Assembly: GCA_950106755.1 (NCBI GenBank)
Contig: OX467088.1
Coordinates: 16,476,001-16,540,000 of the forward strand
DNA: 64,000 nucleotides
Direction: 5' to 3'
From: Climacium dendroides
Taxonomy: Eukaryota; Streptophyta; Bryopsida; Hypnales; Climaciaceae
The position numbers were made by a program, and so were the translations under genes. Of the stretch, positions 36,715-48,175 are shown piece after piece. Under the pieces are notes generated by a model. That model was given only the letters and a program-made list of their open reading frames with translations, was not told the DNA's origin and ran no database searches. How positions within the stretch are numbered: position 1 is the stretch's first letter; every line of letters begins with the position of its first letter.

Positions 36715-37600
36715 GGTTTGAAGGGTTGGGGTGAATTGACCCCTTGCTCATCCCCAAGGAAAGCGCTGAAATTTTGATTTGCTGTCCATGATAAAATTTG
36801 CAAATTTTGAATTCATATTTGCAATCAGAGGCCCAGAATGAGGTAGGAGAAGTGAAGAAGATAAACTAATCAAGCACAAAAAAGGGGGTGCTTTATTTTA
36901 CATACACCCCTAGAATGATTTAGGGGGACAAGTGAGGAGGGTAGTTCACCCTCGCTGTTTGAAGATGGTTGCAATAAAAATGTTTTCAATAAGGTAATGT
37001 TCTCTTTGAGAGTTCATTGCATTTGGGGAAGTGAAACTCTTTGAAACAATTTTCAATAAACTTTTGTAGGAATAAAAATGGATTTGGCATCTAACTCAAG
37101 TCATTTCATATTTTTTAGACCTTTGTAGAATTAGTAATGAATTTTTGAAGTTGAAACGCAATAAATTTAAAAGTAACCACCTCTTGAACATGCACATTGT
37201 CTAGGGTACATTGAAGAAAGCAAAGTGTACCTCTATGTTAGTGGCCGCTTTTAGAGCAAAGTCACTTTTAGAGCACCCTACCTTACCATAAGTAGGTTAC
37301 TTCAATCCACTATTTCCTCTCTCGACTAATTAACTTGAAAAGTCCCAAGGCCATTTCTTCGTCAAAAACCACTCAAAACAACCATTTTCAATGCAAACAA
37401 TAAAAACATTTGTTTCTTTAGCATATCCAACCATAGGATCTTACAATAAACTAGCATGAAAATGTCTAGAAAAAAAAATTCAGATTTCAAAATTTGCAAA
37501 TTTTTTCATGCGTGAAAAATAAAAAATTCCTTGTGTTTTTCCCCGGGGTAAAATTCCTGCGTTTTTCACCCCCATTTGGGCCACTTCATGGGTTTGGGTT
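36715..37600. repeat. Family E copy, family A copy, and inverted family E fragment
   Basis: 36715-36960 is a family E unit (TTTGCAATCAGAGGCCCAGA, CAAGCACAAAAAAGGGGG) with terminal GGGTGAATTGACCCC. 36990-37288 is a family A member ending in AGAGCACCCTACCTTACC. 37440-37600 is an inverted family E fragment with TTTTCCCCGGGGTAAAATT. All non-coding. Confidence 0.6.
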
Positions 37601-38520
37601 TGGTATCGTCATGCATGCAGCCTTAGGGAATCCATGTTGTACCGCAGAAGGACTGTAAGGACAGGATATAGGCGGGCGAGGCGGGTCTGGACGGACCGAA
37701 AAACTGAAAAAACGGGTAAGTTTGAACTTGCTCCGGCGGTCGTCATTTTTTCCAACTTTTCTCCAAGAGGGACCGCGGTGAGCATTTGTCCTTCACTATA
37801 GCATTATGGCACATATGACCAACGTCATGGAAAAAAAAGCAAAAAAGCAAAAAAAAATAAAAAATTTTGATGCTCAAGTTTTCTGCAGAAAATTCATGAA
37901 GCAACTTGCAACACCTGCTCCAATGAGATGGATGTGAGGTGGACGCACGGGTCCATTTTCGAGAGGTCCGAACGCGACAGGTACGTCGCGGGTCTTCTTA
38001 AATAAATGATGGGGCGAGAGCATCAAGCCCAAATATCACATCGTCCGGGTTGTTGATTTTCACACGACTGTGATGGAAGGAAGAGTATGCTTGTTGTCCG
38101 TAATCAAGAGAAAAAAAGGGGAAAAAAAATGCAAAGCGAAAAGGAAAAGGAAAAGGAAAACTCGCTCAATGTACGTTGGCACCAACAACAAGAGTGCCGT
38201 GACGGGGTGGCGTTGAAGCGAGTGAATCTAGTCTAAAGATGTACCTAAATGAATTCGTTTTCAAGAACTTCACTACAAGTACTTTGAATGAAGGAGGATT
38301 GATTTCTTTCAGTCTCGTTTGGATGTTGAAGTACTCTTGAATGTACAATCGCCCTGAAAAGAGGAGGGTCTACCTTTGAAAGGAGGCACCTACTATAGAT
38401 CAAGACTTCTTGTGGCTTAAATAGGAGAACTGTCCCTAGCTGACTCTTCAGAGAGATTTTTGTGGTATGATCAGGGTTACTCTTCTTTATTCTTCTTCCT
38501 CTCAAAAGAAGAATCCTATC
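37601..38520. other. GC-richer island of unknown nature
   Basis: Higher GC than surrounding DNA, with purine-rich runs (AAGGAAAAGGAAAAGG near 38140-38160). Frames are short; the best is a - strand frame at 38245-38505 with no recognisable domain. A stretch from about 38318 has the general look of a retrotransposon LTR (a TTAAATAGGAG box near 38417), but no second LTR, primer-binding site or gag/pol was found. Could be a solo LTR, a promoter or a decayed exon. Confidence 0.25.
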
Positions 38521-39386
38521 ATCATTTCTTCAAGAAATAAACTTCAAATGCTCCATCTTGTTCAAATTTTGGATTCTATGGATTTCCAATCTGCGTTGAT
38601 TGCACATTTTTAGAATTTAGTTAATGCAAATATGTTTCACTTGAGAACTTAGTTTTTTTCACTATAGATTAGGAACGTTTCATGATGACAATGACTTTAA
38701 TAATGAGGAATTTCAAAATTCATTGCAACAAGATTCATATGCGTATTGTTTGTGGTAAATTAGAATGAAATTGAAGAAGAATTAGTGGTTAATGATTTCA
38801 ACTATCAATACCAAACACTATGCAAAAAAAATGATAAATTCAATCGTATGGATTCTTATATTTTTCAATTTACAATCAATTTTAGAAGGACTTTTCAAGT
38901 TTTGCTTTCAAATTAGATTCAAAAATATTAGTTTGTGCAATATTAGATCCAATTGTATGGATACTATCTACACATCATTGCTTGCAACTTTTGTATGAAA
39001 GTCATTACTGAAATTTTTCTTTTGAGTTACACTATATTACACATCTTCATAATATTTAAGCAATGGTGCAGCCTAACATGAACCACAAAATTTTATTCAA
39101 TTAGTGTAGAAAGACCCCTTACATAGAATAGGATGAATATTGGATAAATGCTATAAAATAAAATTGAAAATTTGGATGAATTTAATATGAAAATTAGATG
39201 ACAATCATACTATTAGAGATAGAATGAAAATAGTATAGACAAAGTACATATTGATTTCATCTAATATAATCTAAACATCTATATGAATGTACCTCAAAAC
39301 TTTGCATAATTCTCAAATCTCTAAGAATTAATATCAATATTGTGGAGTGCAACAATTAAAGTTGCATATTTCAAAATCTTTTAAGA
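38521..39386. other. AT-rich intergenic DNA, nothing recognised
   Basis: No gene or clear repeat seen. The only open frame (38792-38998) is AT-rich and featureless. Confidence 0.5.
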
Positions 39387-39884
39387 GTAAGGTAGGAGAT
39401 CTATAAAGCTATTATAATCTACTCTCTACAAATATCTCTAACACAAAGGCATCTCTAAAAATATCTCTAACACAAAGGTACATATTGTTTTCATCAATGT
39501 ACCAATTGCATTCCTCAATGCACAAATAGTCAATATATCAAGCAGTGGATGCTCTTAGAGCCTTAACCCTATAAGAACATTGTGAATCTAAAAGGTCTAG
39601 TGGATGATTGCACTGTTAACTGTAGAAACAAAGAATGCACCTACTGGTTCAATAATCAAAGTATTTTGGTGACTACCTTGGTCATAGGGGACCGCATCCT
39701 TCTAGGATTTAGTAATTCAAAATTTACATCCAATTGTACAAAGGTACCTTCAAATATGAAATCACTTAGGTTAGATGCCAATCTTATTTAACTTTCAAGA
39801 AAAGTTACTATAAATTCAAGTAGTCAAATACTCCAAGTTACAAATCATTTACTAAATGATTACTTCATGAACCTCCTACCTTAA
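39387..39884. mobile_element. Repeat family A member, ~500 bp
   Basis: The left end TAAGGTAGGAGAT at 39388-39400 pairs with the right end ACCTCCTACCTTAAAG at 39871-39886. The interior contains ATGAAATCACTTAGGTTAG and AACTTTCAAGAAAAGTTAC, as in other members. A 32-bp tandem around ATCTCTAACACAAAGG lies at about 39425-39480. Confidence 0.6.
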
Positions 39885-39984
39885 AGTTCGAAGATAAGAG
39901 TTAGTCAAACAAGGCCTACTTCAAGGTTCTGAAAAACTTATGCACCTTTGGACTTAAAGGATCTAACACTCGTTGAACATGGAA

Positions 39985-40445
39985 CATATAAGTACTCCAA
40001 GCCCCTATAAATGTTCTTGACACACAATCTTAGTGTACCAAACCACGACTGTTCAAATCTAAGTTTAGTCAACATTATCCTATATCTTACTTAATGATTG
40101 GTCAATTGACTATTTATAGGAAACATTTGGTGAGTAAGAATAGGAGACAAGAACTCAAAATATTCACACTTGTTTGATGATCAATCAATTAGTTTAGGAT
40201 TGGGGGACAAGAACTCAAAACATCCCCTCCTTATACACTAGGATCTCATACTCTTCAATTGTGGATGAAAAATACTCTGGGCTCCTCACAATATTCTCTT
40301 GACACTCAATCCCAGTGTGTCAAGAAATAATCCTTGAAATCATCAATTTAGTTCCTTTATTTTTTCTATTCTACTTGATGAGTGCTTACTTGACTATTTA
40401 TTGGTCACGTGTAGTCAATGGAGAACAAGAATTACAAAGGGTCGT
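39985..40445 (+). repeat. Diverged direct repeat, two units of ~200 bp
   Basis: Two units share the order: a block like AGTACTCCAAGCCCCT, then TTCTTGACAC and CAATC, then TCAATTTAG-type sequence, then GACTATTTAT and GGAGACAAGAACTCAAA. The first unit spans about 39985-40215 and the second about 40265-40440. Non-coding. Confidence 0.45.
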
Positions 40446-40499
40446 CGAAAATAGATGTAAACTTCTAGTGTGAGAGATTTCACACATGGCTACAAATGC

Positions 40500-41677
40500 T
40501 CTTACAGGGCATCAAATTTTGTGGATAAGGGTTCACAACAATGAGAGTGGCACTCTGAACGAGATCAATGAGATCAATGGGCAAGTCCATCTGCAGTGAG
40601 AGTCAGTGTAGAGATGCATGCATCCACCCAGTGACAGTTTTGTTTGTTTCACTAACTTATATGAAGTCTCTTCGTCGCAACAGTTTCTCACTTTGAAAAT
40701 CGGAGCTTGACAGGGATGGAATGGAAGCTCCTAACGAACAGGTTTACGGCAAGAAAAAATCATGATCAAGGTCGTCACAACCAGATGACATGAATGATCA
40801 ACTTTTAGCACAAGAGTACCTTTGTAATCATAACATTCGTAACATTGTATAACCGCCCCACGTTGGAAAGGTATTATGCTTTTGCTAAATACTTGGGAAA
40901 TATTTACCAGTAATTCAAGGATTGGTGTTGGCTGAGGAGCCACTTAAAGACAATTTTGTTCACTGTAGAGCTCCCCTTTTCAAGGATGCAAAACAGACCC
41001 ATGCCTCATTGGTAAAACAATGCCATGTTCTCAGGCCTCCCACTGTAGAAACAGTATTCAACCAGGTGATTCCCAAGAAGAATCATCGGTTGAGAATCTT
41101 GCTGTGGAAGATAAAACTCTACTATGCTTCTTACCCTGACTCGCAATTTTGCAACAAGCTTTCAAAGAGGTTCCGCAAGGAAAGCGTACCTGTGAAGATG
41201 CCAATTCCACTTTCGGTGTAACGGAGCAGCGGTACAGCATAAAAAGCATCACAGATCTGCATAACTTTGTAAATACAGTGCATCGGACTCAAAAACAGCG
41301 TAGTGTTAAAAAGATTCAGCAATAAATGTCTGAAAAATAAGAATGAAGCACACAGCAGCGACCAAGTCGGAATCAGATCATCACAACTGTCAAAATGTGG
41401 CGTGGTGTTCATATTGCCTCCTATGGCACCACCACCACCACCACTAGGCTAAGGACAAAGATATTCAGCTTCCCAATTGTGTGGATTCACTATTGACGAG
41501 GAGTCCAAGTTGTTGCGCGACAGACAAGTGCATGAAACAAACTCTACCATCGATGCAAAGGACATAAAAAAAAAATGATCAAGTCCATCACTTCAATAAA
41601 GATATTAAAAAAAAGAGGCAATAACAACACTGACTTCCTAAGTTGGAAATAAAAAGAAGTCATATTGGTGTGAAGAG
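40500..41677 (-). other. Probable 3' UTR/downstream region of the PTST2 gene
   Basis: Directly downstream of the PTST2 stop codon, with GC content above the intergenic level to about 40520. Frames are open on both strands (40922-41221 +, 41131-41412 -) but none is recognisable. The simplest reading is a long 3' UTR; a small separate exon cannot be excluded. Confidence 0.35.
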
Positions 41678-44600
41678 CTAGAACTGATCCACAATTAGTA
41701 GATTGTTCACTATGAGACCTTCGCCTATTGTTGGAAGGTCAGGTGACAAATGCCATTCCCCATCCACCAAGAACTTGATCTCATACCTTGTGCAATGCAA
41801 AACACGAATTTGCATTAGCGTTAAACTCAAGATGTACAATGCATGTTCAACAAAATTAAGACATTGTTCTAGAAATCTACTAAGTTAGACTTTGAAAAAT
41901 CATAATTATAGTCATATGATATCCAAAAAGTGTACAACAAAGTGTTTTTGGAATTGCCAATAAGACCCAAAAGTATTTATTGAACAATTTAATAGTGAAA
42001 ACCACTCTATGTAACTTAAGAGTCCACTTGTGGACCCATGTACCTTGCCCTACATGTGGAACAAGTCATAGAATCATTGTGCCTTTGGTTGATTGCTACA
42101 CCAATTCTAGAAGAATGAAAGGCATTTTCAACTAACATACTTAGTCCAAATTTAAGTGACAAGATCTAAAGCAATCGGTTGCTTTTAGGAAAAAGGTTTT
42201 GTTACTTTATAACAAATAGAAGATTAGTGGATGTCAAAATATTGAATTCAAAATTCTACTCCTTGTGTAGAGTTTTGAAAACTACACTAAAAAATGAAAT
42301 TTAGTATCATTGATACTAACTACTTACTCTCAAGGCTATAACTTTTTACAAAAGATGAATATTTTTACCAAAAACATAGACATCAATACTATTCAAATAA
42401 AAGAATCTCCATAAACATCAAGAGTAAAAAGTTATAGCATTTTAAAATCAATTAGTGTATGACACTAAATATAGTATTATTGTGTACTACTATGTGCCCA
42501 AGAAAGGTCCCTATTGATGCTTTTAAACCCTGAAAGGATGCCAAGGACAAGAGTGGTCCAATGGATGACTTCATTTTTAACTGTAAGAAAATAAAATGCA
42601 CCTATGGGACAATAATGAGAGTATGTTCGTGACTACGGTACTTTGCTCAGGGTTAAATTATCTTGTGGTTGAAAAACCCAGGGTTAAATTATCTTGTGGT
42701 TGAAAAACACAGTGCCTAGGAACAATGATCCTAAATACTCCAGAAGTTCAGATTCATTCTGAGTTCTACTTTCACACAAAAAAGAAGTTTCCAGAAACAG
42801 AAACACTACCAGAAAACTAGGAGCTATTCTGAGTTTGCAATAAGACACGAAGAAGTCGTTCTCCTTCTCAGACATCAAACTCTTGATTCATAATTGGTCA
42901 AACTTCACTTAAATTCAGGGTGTCCTGTAAAGCGTACCGGTAGTTCATACATTTTTTATTATTTTTTCGGTGCGTGAACAACTATGACTGTATATCGTAG
43001 AGGGCTAGTTCTAGATGTTAAGATGCAGAAGGAAAACGACTGCAATGGACAGCTGCGTTTCCTTTTTTTAATTCTAAAAGAAGTTTGACTCCACGGTTTA
43101 GGGTGCAGTGAAAAGCCAAGTAGGGGCCTTGAATCCATGAACCCGTCCGTACCTGCCTGGTCGAAGCTTCATGGTCGTGGTAAATTTAGTAAAAGTTCCC
43201 GTGCTTTCAGGAGACATTTGATCTCCTCGTGTCCATCCATCAAAGGAACCCATCACTTGCACATCCTGCTCCAACCAAACTCTTCAAATCAGAAGTAGCA
43301 CTCGTAAGATCAACCTTAAGGTATGTAGTTCTAAAAGCAGGCATCCCGAAAAGCATTTGTTCCAATTATTTTTTATTCTATTCAATCTTGTTGGGAACTG
43401 AACTGGAAGAGTATTCATGCACATCTTAGCATGCATTTTTTGGATTCTGGATGAATAAAAAATATGAATCGCCAAAGTGGAACTGAACTGAACTGAACTG
43501 GAAGAGTATTCATGCACATCTTAGCATGCATTTATTGGATTCTGCATGAATAAAAAATATGAACCACCAAAGTGGTATATCCTAAAACTAATCATATTCA
43601 GATCCTGTGCATTTTAGGCAAGATTCGAAAGGGGTTCACTCCGGGTAAGGCTTGCAGTTAGGTGTAGTTCAGATACTACCTTATTGTTCAGATACTTTCA
43701 GATACTACCTTATACTACCTTATACAATCGATACCACATACAACAGAAATTCATGGATTCCACCAAAACTTAGGGTGCATGAGAATAAGCAGTTTCATGT
43801 AGTACCCAACAGTACTCAATTATTGAACCTTTCTTATAAAAAGTTAAACATTATAGTTTGACTATGAGAACCGACATTACCTCAGCCATTCCATAATAGA
43901 CAAGGTCAATGCTTCGGGTTTGCACTAGGAAAAATATCTTGATTCGCTCATCCAGAATCTTCTGCATCTCTGCAACAGAGAGAAGCAATAAATATGAAAC
44001 TTGCAGGTACCACTGCAAAGAGACTGCTTAAAATAATACAGACATTAGCCAAGGTGGCCATTTAGGAAAACCCCAAACCAAAAGTAGATCGTGAATAAAT
44101 GAGGCTCGAGTTTTTAACATTGCTGCATAAAATTACAATCAAGTCAAATAAACGGATGAGTGCCCTCTTGATCGATTCCAAAGTCAGATGGATATCCATT
44201 TCTAAATGCAGTCGAAACTTTCAAGGGATGAGAAAAACTTGATTTTAAACCATGTATTCGTTCTAATCCTTAAATTCAACAGACATCAATTTCACGTCCG
44301 GGTTTGAAGATGGGACTGCCAGCCAGTGTAAGATAAAATCTCATTTTGGTACTTAAAATGGAGGGACAAAAACATTGATAGCAAGGTTCTAAATAAGTCT
44401 ATATCACGATTTTCCAGTTGTTATGGTGATTGGCGTGCCTGGCGCTTGAGAAACTAACTGTCAGTTTGAAGAATTCCAGAATTCAAGCTATTTGCAGTGC
44501 AAACAATCAGATCTAGATCTTTTACATTTACCTAGTTTCACAGAAATAGTCCACCATCAGTCTTCCAGCCTTCAGATACACGGCCATACTGACTTGAAAT

Positions 44601-47255
44601 TTTACGCAGAACAGGAGCTACCATCTGTGCCTTAAATTCAGATTCTGCTACAATTAATGTAAGAATGCTCACCTCGAAGTCTAGTTGCAAGATGAGAGTG
44701 TATGTAGCGGCCATTGATTTTTCGGGTTCCAGGTTTGATCCCCTGTCTGCTTATTTCTTGTGTGATATTTGCTAGCGTCTGCATTCGACCATGATCAAGG
44801 TCTGGTAAGATATCAATCAAGACTTCGGCAATATTGTAATCCAACTATGACCAAAGCTAGACCAAAGAGTTGAGTCTAAGACCAAACAGATAATGTCACA
44901 AGTAGAAATCTTCAGAGGTATTTCTACAAAACCTAGTCGCATAAAATTCATCCAGTTGTAACAAAAAATAAGTTAGAGGAACCAACACAAACCCTGCAAA
45001 TCCTCTAACTTAACCCTAAACACAAACCCTGCCAATTGTTACGCAGATAGCCATTCTAGAATACCTCTGAGGGTGGATTCTCGACTACTGTGTAAGAATC
45101 AGGACCTGAAGTTCTTTTTCTATTGCAGAAAGGTCACGTTTGGTATCCTGCAATGCATCTTCCTTCTCTCGCAGCTAACAATTCCCCCACAAGCAAAGCT
45201 GTTAGCAATATACATCCAGGATTCAATAACAGCTTCCGAACCATAATAAATAAATAATCCTATAGAGATCACATGTTAAATTCAATATAAAATTGAATCT
45301 ATCTGAAACGGAACTCATGTGTAGTTATCTAAGAACATTATTTCAAAAAGGACTACAAAATGAAGACCAAGACCAGAAATACAGAAGAAACCAGCGAGCA
45401 TGAAATAGGCAGCATTTGAAAGACCTTGTCAAAGCACCGACCTTATGTTGTAAAGTACGAATGTATTGATTTGCCTCACTTAGATTCCTCAGCAGCTGTG
45501 ACCTTCCTTCATTTTTGAGCATAGCACCCAACTGCCTCACAACAGAATAACACCTGATACTGAGATGTTAAAGACAGTATATAAAATAAACATTAAAACT
45601 AAAATCAAGCATACCAAGCGAAGATTCTGCGATTTGAAGATAATTATCTTTGAATTGGAAATAGATTATCCAAGTACTAGTTACGTGCATACCATTCTTA
45701 AGTTGTTCCCATAACAGAGTTTGTTTGATAACATATAAGAAAATAGGATATGATTGGAATTCAATCATCATGCCTAAAATGGCAGTGTGCAACAACATGC
45801 TACTTCCACTTGTTCACAGTTGCCAATCTACTCCTACTGTCAGGGAGCTAAAAACTTCAAGGTCTTCCTTCAAAATCATTGAACTCAAGATGTAAAAAAA
45901 TGAGTTTCAAACAAAGAAAGATGTCAGTAAGACCGGAACATCATAAAACCCTAATTCTTCCTCGAATTAGAGGACGAGCCTAAGGTGTTACGAGTTTCTT
46001 CCAAGACATTACAAAGATTTTGCAATTCTGAAGAAACCTTTGAATTGAAATTATATTACCCAAGTACCTACTTAAATAACACTCTTGAGTAATAATGGAA
46101 TGACACATTGTAAGAACAATGCCAATTAATTGTTATTGCAGAACAAGGTGTTAAGGTATCCTCACCCTTTTGCAACACTAATCATTTGCCACTAGCTAGA
46201 ATAAAGTTCTTCAAAGTTGCTCATTGAGCCACATATGACAATGAGAGTTGAGGCATTTTGTACTTCAAGGATGTCTAATTAAGGGTAGTCTAGTGTCAAC
46301 AATAGATGTTCCTATGACCACACCTTTGAAAATTCATAGTATATTCACACATATTCTAAAAACTCTCAAACCAATTGCATTCATTTTTGCTTGCATTTGC
46401 TAACATCATGATATGATCTTTTTCCCAAATTGTATTTTGAATTGTTGGTTTGGAAAAAAGTATTTGTTCTACGTGCGGATATTGTAAATGAACTACACTT
46501 GATAAGTCTGAATAAGCAATTGAGCATTGTTCTTATAATGAATCACTTAATTTTTGGTTGGAAATCAATAGGGTATTCTAAATTCTCTTCTTATGCATTT
46601 TTTGGACACTAGATGAATCAAGTATAAATTTTTTAAGTGCCCCAAATAGGTGTACCCAAAATCAACCCTAGAATCTGTTGCAGGGATTGGTTTTAGAAAG
46701 GAGTTACAATTAGGTGCAGTTCCGTTAGGGCTTTCTTTTCAAGTTAATTCAAAGGGCTCACTATAACGCTATGCCGTAAAATGCTATGCTCAAGCACTAG
46801 CGAGTGGGAAACAAACCTCAGTGCGGGTGTCAGCTGCTTTCCCATTGAAGGAGCTCAACTGCAAATCCGACACTCCGTTCAAGTCATTCCTCAAAACAGC
46901 AGAATCTTCATTGGGCAAGCTTGAATTTCGTACCAAAAAACGAGAACCCATCGCCCAATTTCTAGGTTTCTGTCTGCGCTTGCCTCGCCCATGCTCATTA
47001 AACCCTAAACCTAGCCTGCAATGCCACTCACAAAACAGACTGTCAACGCCTCTTTCATACGCAGTTTCCAAATTAATTCGATTTCACAAAAAGCCCACAT
47101 TGCGCACAGAAACTCACAAACTGATCAGCTGGTACCCAAACAATGAGCTACCCAATTTCATGGAAAAAGATGTCATAGAAATTTGGAAGAAGTACAAATA
47201 GTTGAGTCACTTACAGAGCTTGAGAAGATGAGAGAGATGTAGCGAAGGTCGCCAT
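41678..47255 (-). CDS. PTST2: PTST2/3-type protein: plastid starch-granule initiation, CBM48
   Basis: In Arabidopsis, PTST2 and PTST3 bind malto-oligosaccharides through a family-48 carbohydrate-binding module and work with starch synthase 4 in granule initiation. Eight exons: 47215-47255, 46817-47015, 45442-45531, 45106-45174, 44673-44844, 43881-43969, 43153-43265, 41678-41786. All are in phase, giving about 293 residues. The Ser/Ala-rich start MATFATSLSSSQAL looks like a transit peptide. Residues 81-133 form a coiled-coil segment with NLSEANQYIRTLQHK. LPDLDHGRMQTLANITQEIS and KPGTRKINGRYIHSHL match the conserved pre-CBM region. Residues about 221-293 are the CBM48: QVMGSFDGW, RYEIKFLVDGEWHLSPDLP, ending NNLLIV; Trp 231 and Trp 269 are the likely sugar-binding residues. 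The protein is much shorter than angiosperm PTST2 as remembered, mainly before the coiled coil; exons may be missed in the 1.3-kb intron 2. The two 5' exons are less certain than the rest. Confidence 0.9.
42648..42710 (+). repeat. 31-bp tandem duplication inside a PTST2 intron
   Basis: Two adjacent copies of a 31-bp unit beginning CAGGGTTAAATTATCTTGTG (starts 42648 and 42679) with at most one or two differences. It lies in the last intron of the PTST2 gene. Confidence 0.85.
43405..43595 (+). repeat. 95-bp tandem duplication inside a PTST2 intron
   Basis: Two copies starting GGAAGAGTATTCATGCAC, offset by 95 bp (43406 and 43501). The junction carries a short AACTG run, which may have mediated the duplication. 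Only a few changes separate the copies. It lies in the intron between the two CBM48-side exons F and G (43266-43880). Confidence 0.85.
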
Positions 47256-47604
47256 CAAGCTTTGCAATCCGAATACTGGACTCGGAGCAATTGCGACACA
47301 AAGATGGCTCTCAATCTCAAATTCTAAAACTGGGGTGAGATTGATTCTTGTGCTTGTGGATCAAAAGTAGAGCAATGTCAAATCTGCGAGACACTAAAGT
47401 TAAATCGTAAAGCGTGTGAAATGAGAGACCGGGAGCCGGATTTTGAGAAACACACACAGGACGAAACTCCTTGAAGCGTCGAAATTGGGGTGTCATAGAG
47501 TTTGGTGTTGCGTTTCTTTTGTACTATTCTTAGAGACGTCTTCTGCAGAACTTTACAATTATATAGGCTGCTTTCTTTTCATGAAGTTGTGCTTTCTTTC
47601 CATG
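47256..47604 (-). promoter_or_regulatory. 5' leader/promoter region of the PTST2 gene
   Basis: Region above the proposed start codon at 47255. GC is higher to about 47470. A block at 47455-47545 (CAGGACGAAACTCCTTG, CTTTTGTACTATTCTTA) is shared with 15390-15510 and is therefore a repeat. No reliable TATA box or start site can be named. Confidence 0.35.
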
Positions 47605-48175
47605 AAGTTGTGGTGGAGTTCAAAGAGCAGTTGTGACGCATTATGATTGGTTATAACGCTATCAATATTGCAACCAGTCCTTGGTTGATTTTGCAATCAG
47701 CCTGTGGTCAAAAATTGAAAGGTCTATATCACCATTATAGGTCAAAGAAAATCTTTCACTAAAAAATTCATAATAATTATATTTTGTATAATAAAATTCT
47801 GAAAAAAATATACAATCCTTCCAAACTCTATTTCAATACATGGGAAAAATTCCGCACTCAAAAAACCTACGCTCCAAATATGTGGATTTGCTTAAGTGGT
47901 TGGAAATGGGTCAACTACCTTAACTATATTGTACTTATGTCCTAACAAAAAAAATAGGATGCTAAATCCATCCTTCGAAATAGGTCCATAGGACAAATTT
48001 ACCCCTAGGAATAAAATGGGAATTTCTTTATTTGCCTCACATGTTAAAAGTCTGCAAATTTGCAGAGGCCCCAAATTAACTAGGAAAGGTGAAGAATATA
48101 GAATTAACATGGCACAAAATAGGGAGCTTGTTTCACATTTACACTATAGAATATGAAATTCATCATGCTAGGCCT
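47605..48175 (+). repeat. Repeat family D copy 3 followed by a family E copy
   Basis: 47605-47925 carries the family D blocks (GTGACGCATTATGATTGGTT, AAATCCTTCCAAACTC-type sequence, GGTTGGAAATGGGTCAACTA). 47935-48175 carries family E blocks (TTTATTTGCCTCACATG, GAGGCCCCAAATTAACTAGG, GGCACAAAATAGGGAGC). Confidence 0.65.

Noticed and set aside
40922..41412. Open frames on both strands below PTST2 as separate genes
   Set aside because: They sit where the PTST2 3' UTR is expected and neither resembles a known protein.
44726..44746. tRNA T-loop-like sequence (GGTTTGATCCCC)
   Set aside because: It lies inside the PTST2 exon at 44673-44844, and no acceptor, D or anticodon stems can be drawn around it.
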